Part shown: piece after piece, positions 61,867 to 64,000 of the stretch | Position numbering within the stretch: the first letter of the stretch is position 1 | How the letters are laid out: each line of letters starts with the position of its first letter | From: Phallusia mammillata | Taxonomy: Eukaryota > Chordata > Ascidiacea > Phlebobranchia > Ascidiidae | Length of the DNA: 64,000 bases | Assembly: GCA_003260075.1 (NCBI GenBank) | Contig: QLIY01000252.1 | Coordinates: 64,506-128,505 of the forward strand | Reading direction: 5' to 3' | Made by a program: the position numbers and the translations under genes | Notes under the pieces: model-generated | Told to the model about the DNA's origin: nothing | Databases searched by the model: none | What the model saw: only the letters and a program-made list of their open reading frames with translations

Positions 61867-61928
<62 letters not shown>

Positions 61929-63273
61929 CGGCGATGGCAAGAAGAAACATGTCAAGCCGCCATATTCCTACATCGCTCTTATTACAATGTCCATTCTCCA
62001 GTCCCCGGATAAGAAACTTACTCTTAGCGGAATCTGCGAGTTCATCATGAACAGATTTCCATACTACAGAGAGAAGTTTCCCGCCTGGCAAAATTCAATC
62101 CGTCACAATCTTTCCTTAAACGACTGCTTTGTGAAAATTCCACGGGAACCTGGCAACCCTGGAAAGGGAAACTATTGGACCATGGACCCTGATGCAGAAG
62201 ACATGTTCGACAACGGTTCTTTCCTTCGCCGACGCAAGCGATTCAAGCGACAACAGCGTGACCCGTTCCGTGACCATATGTTTGCTATGGGTGGGGCTTC
62301 GAACCCCTACGGACGGGGTTACGGAATGCCTGGGAACCCCCAAGCAGCTGCTATGGCCGCCGCCCTTAACTCGTACGCTTACATGAACCCTCTGCCCCCA
62401 GCAGTACCCCTGATGACCCCACAAGAATTGGCAAGTCGCCAAGCAGCTCTTCTGAACTTGGGTTCAAACGCATTATCTCAATTTCCTTGTGGAAACCCAA
62501 TTTTGAACTCTCTCAACTCTGGACATTTTCCATTTAACCCTGCCATGCAACGAGAGAGCCCCGAAGCAAGGCTCTTTGCCGCAAACTTGGCCATCGCAGC
62601 AAAGTCTTCATCCACTCAACCTAGTGACAATGAAGAGGTACAAAAGAAAACAAAACGACATTCGCCATTCTCAATCGAGTCCCTCATCGGCAAGAAAAGT
62701 ACCGAAGATGTCCCACCATCAATTCGGGAAGAAGAAAGGAGGATTTCTAAAGGATCTGAATTTTCTTTGTCACCATCTTCATCGCCACGCGCCAAGAGCC
62801 CAGTATCCTCTCCGTCTTGCGAGTCCTCCTCCAGAATGCGGATGCCAGGACACAGTCACATGATGAAACCAATCATCACTTCAACGCCCAAATTTTCCTC
62901 ATCTTCTTCAACGACTTCGTACCATCCCCAGCTGGAAGACAGAAGAGTTGACAAGGAGGTCAGCCATTGTCCTCCTGAATCCTCTAGCCATAGAGGTGCC
63001 TCTCCAGATTCAGTAATCTCTTCTCCACTGCCACCACCCAGAATACCAACATCCATGATACCCAGCAGTCAAAATCATCTCCTAGCCAACTATGACATGG
63101 TGGCAAAGTTTTACCAAAACCCACTTGCATCAAGAGGATTTTTCGGCGCCGCAACAAACCCCACTTTGCCATTCACAGGGTTCCCCGCCTCAGCGCAAGT
63201 CCCTAACCCTCTTGGGGGCGCCGGGTATCTCCCTCCCCTGGCTGGGTGGCCTTGTTTTGGACGCACAACGTAA
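60527..63273 (+). CDS. FoxD: Forkhead transcription factor FoxD
   Basis: Exon 1 is 60527-60959 (144 codons plus one base, Gln/Ser/Pro-rich). Exon 2 is 61587-63273, phase-matched and preceded by TTTTTTTGGTTCAG. The forkhead DNA-binding domain is about 61948-62256: [20 protein letters not shown], the recognition helix [18 protein letters not shown], and wing W2 with [12 protein letters not shown], which is FoxD-type. An eh1 Groucho-recruitment motif FSIESLIG follows at 62668-62691, consistent with the repressor activity of FoxD proteins. The C-terminal third is Ser/Pro-rich. A 59-G filler (61867-61925) interrupts exon 2 just before the forkhead domain, and the frame before it differs from the frame after it, so an unknown number of residues is missing. 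A ten-G join with duplicated flanks also lies in the intron (61038-61047). Confidence 0.95.
60991..61099. repeat. Allelic duplication in FoxD intron 1
   Basis: TCTGTTTGTACTTTTATTTT and the following 27 bases occur on both sides of ten Gs (61038-61047). This is an assembly join and makes the frame look open across the intron. Confidence 0.85.
61867..61925. other. 59-G run inside FoxD exon 2, probable gap filler
   Basis: Would encode a poly-Gly tract if read literally. The upstream coding frame (…GEVSGDK) and the downstream frame ([14 protein letters not shown]) are not the same through the run, so it is a filler of arbitrary length rather than real coding sequence. Confidence 0.88.
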
Positions 63274-64000
63274 GGAAATAAAGCCATGGTAACTTCAAAC
63301 CCAATTGCCAAGAGCCATGTGTGGTTCACAGCCAGCTCAGGGCCAATCAGAGTCGTACATGTCACAACGGCGTCATATCGATGTATCCGGTGTGTTCAAC
63401 CTTTCCACTGCCTCCCGTAAATGCCATTGGCGCTTATTTTTTGGAGATTAAGCTATAATTGTGTGTGCGCATATGCAGTAAAAAGTGTGGTAGAATTTCC
63501 CATGTGGCAATACGCAGGACGCCATTTTGAGCTTAAAGCCCCTAAGAAACAAAAAAGTTTTTTTGCTGCGAAGGAGAAATTGCTCAGATACACAAACCGG
63601 CCAAGGCTGACACAACGTTTGCTTTTTTGCTTTACTTTGTGTTGTCCTCTAAGCGCAGACAAGACTATTTGCCATTGCTTTATGCCTGTATTGATTGTTC
63701 CGCTGTATTATCTATTCCATGCGTGTCGATCTTGAATCGAAATTGTTCTTGTGTTTTTTTTGTCGTGTACGCTTTATTTGTCTCTCATTGGTTGCAATCA
63801 AACAATAAACCTTAATTACGAATTTTTTAGTTTGGGGTTTATGCAGTTATGAAAGTAAAGTACTGTATTTACAACAGGTTAGCTTTATTGTTTTACAACA
63901 GACAACATGATACTTCAGCATTTTAGGGTAAAGAGATTTACTCTGCAATAAACCGATATGAACGAAACAAATTCAGAATTAAGTCGGGGTTTTAGATCGA
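63274..64000 (+). other. FoxD 3' UTR and downstream flank
   Basis: No further coding exon is seen. AATAAA at 63804-63809 is the likely FoxD polyadenylation signal, with a second at 63947-63952. A CGCCATTTT (YY1-like) lies at 63520-63528. Confidence 0.6.

Noticed and set aside
61843..61940. Poly-Gly start of a forkhead frame and other poly-Gly or poly-Pro frames at 34, 45 and 54 kb
   Set aside because: Produced by the G filler runs, not by coding sequence.

Overview
The window is animal genomic DNA: AT-rich, genes broken by short GT/AG introns, and AATAAA polyadenylation signals. The gene content (an ascidian-type FoxD, MED26, and axonemal dynein genes DNAI4 and DYNLT5), the compact introns and the high divergence between duplicated allelic copies point to a solitary ascidian, most likely Ciona. 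C. savignyi is favoured because of the allelic divergence, but the species is an inference.

Layout. 1.9-3.1 kb, +: DYNLT5-like Tctex-type dynein light chain (3 exons). 4.1 kb, +: a possible 26-residue membrane micropeptide. 4.7-5.7 kb, -: a small two-helix membrane protein. 8.0-11.8 kb, +: MED26, a Mediator subunit (5 exons). 13.7-14.1 kb: a 427-N gap, followed by a mosaic region of repeats, a kinase-like fragment and a second copy of two DNAI4 exons. 17.7-30.0 kb, -: DNAI4/WDR78 (18 exons, 828 codons read through with matching phases). 22.8-24.7 kb, +: an endonuclease/exonuclease/phosphatase (EEP) gene nested antisense inside DNAI4 intron 7. 30-51.5 kb: a long stretch with no gene I can support. 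51.6-52.6 kb, -: a small unrecognised gene, with two more orphan coding exons at 53.7 and 56.1-56.4 kb. 60.5-63.3 kb, +: FoxD, a forkhead transcription factor with an eh1 motif.

Two themes run through the window. First, mobile DNA: at least seven non-autonomous hAT-like elements with CAG-type terminal inverted repeats and 8-bp target duplications. Three of them are nested at 26.6-27.4 kb, and one (12.26-12.55 kb) has its empty-site allele 200 bp away. Foldback and tRNA-derived elements are also present. Second, assembly structure: runs of ten Gs, four runs of 56-61 Gs and two single Ns mark artificial joins. Most of the ten-G runs and both Ns are flanked by near-identical duplicates that look like two haplotypes laid end to end. 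These joins cut MED26 and FoxD and duplicate DNAI4 exons, so apparent frame breaks and duplications there should not be read as biology.

Functionally the genes are a mix: two ciliary/axonemal dynein genes, a general transcription cofactor, a putative EEP-fold hydrolase and a developmental regulator. FoxD has perfect Tcf/Lef-type sites just upstream, fitting its known role as an early beta-catenin target in Ciona. DYNLT5 and DNAI4 are also neighbours on human 1p31, where FOXD3 also lies, so the window may preserve old chordate linkage.
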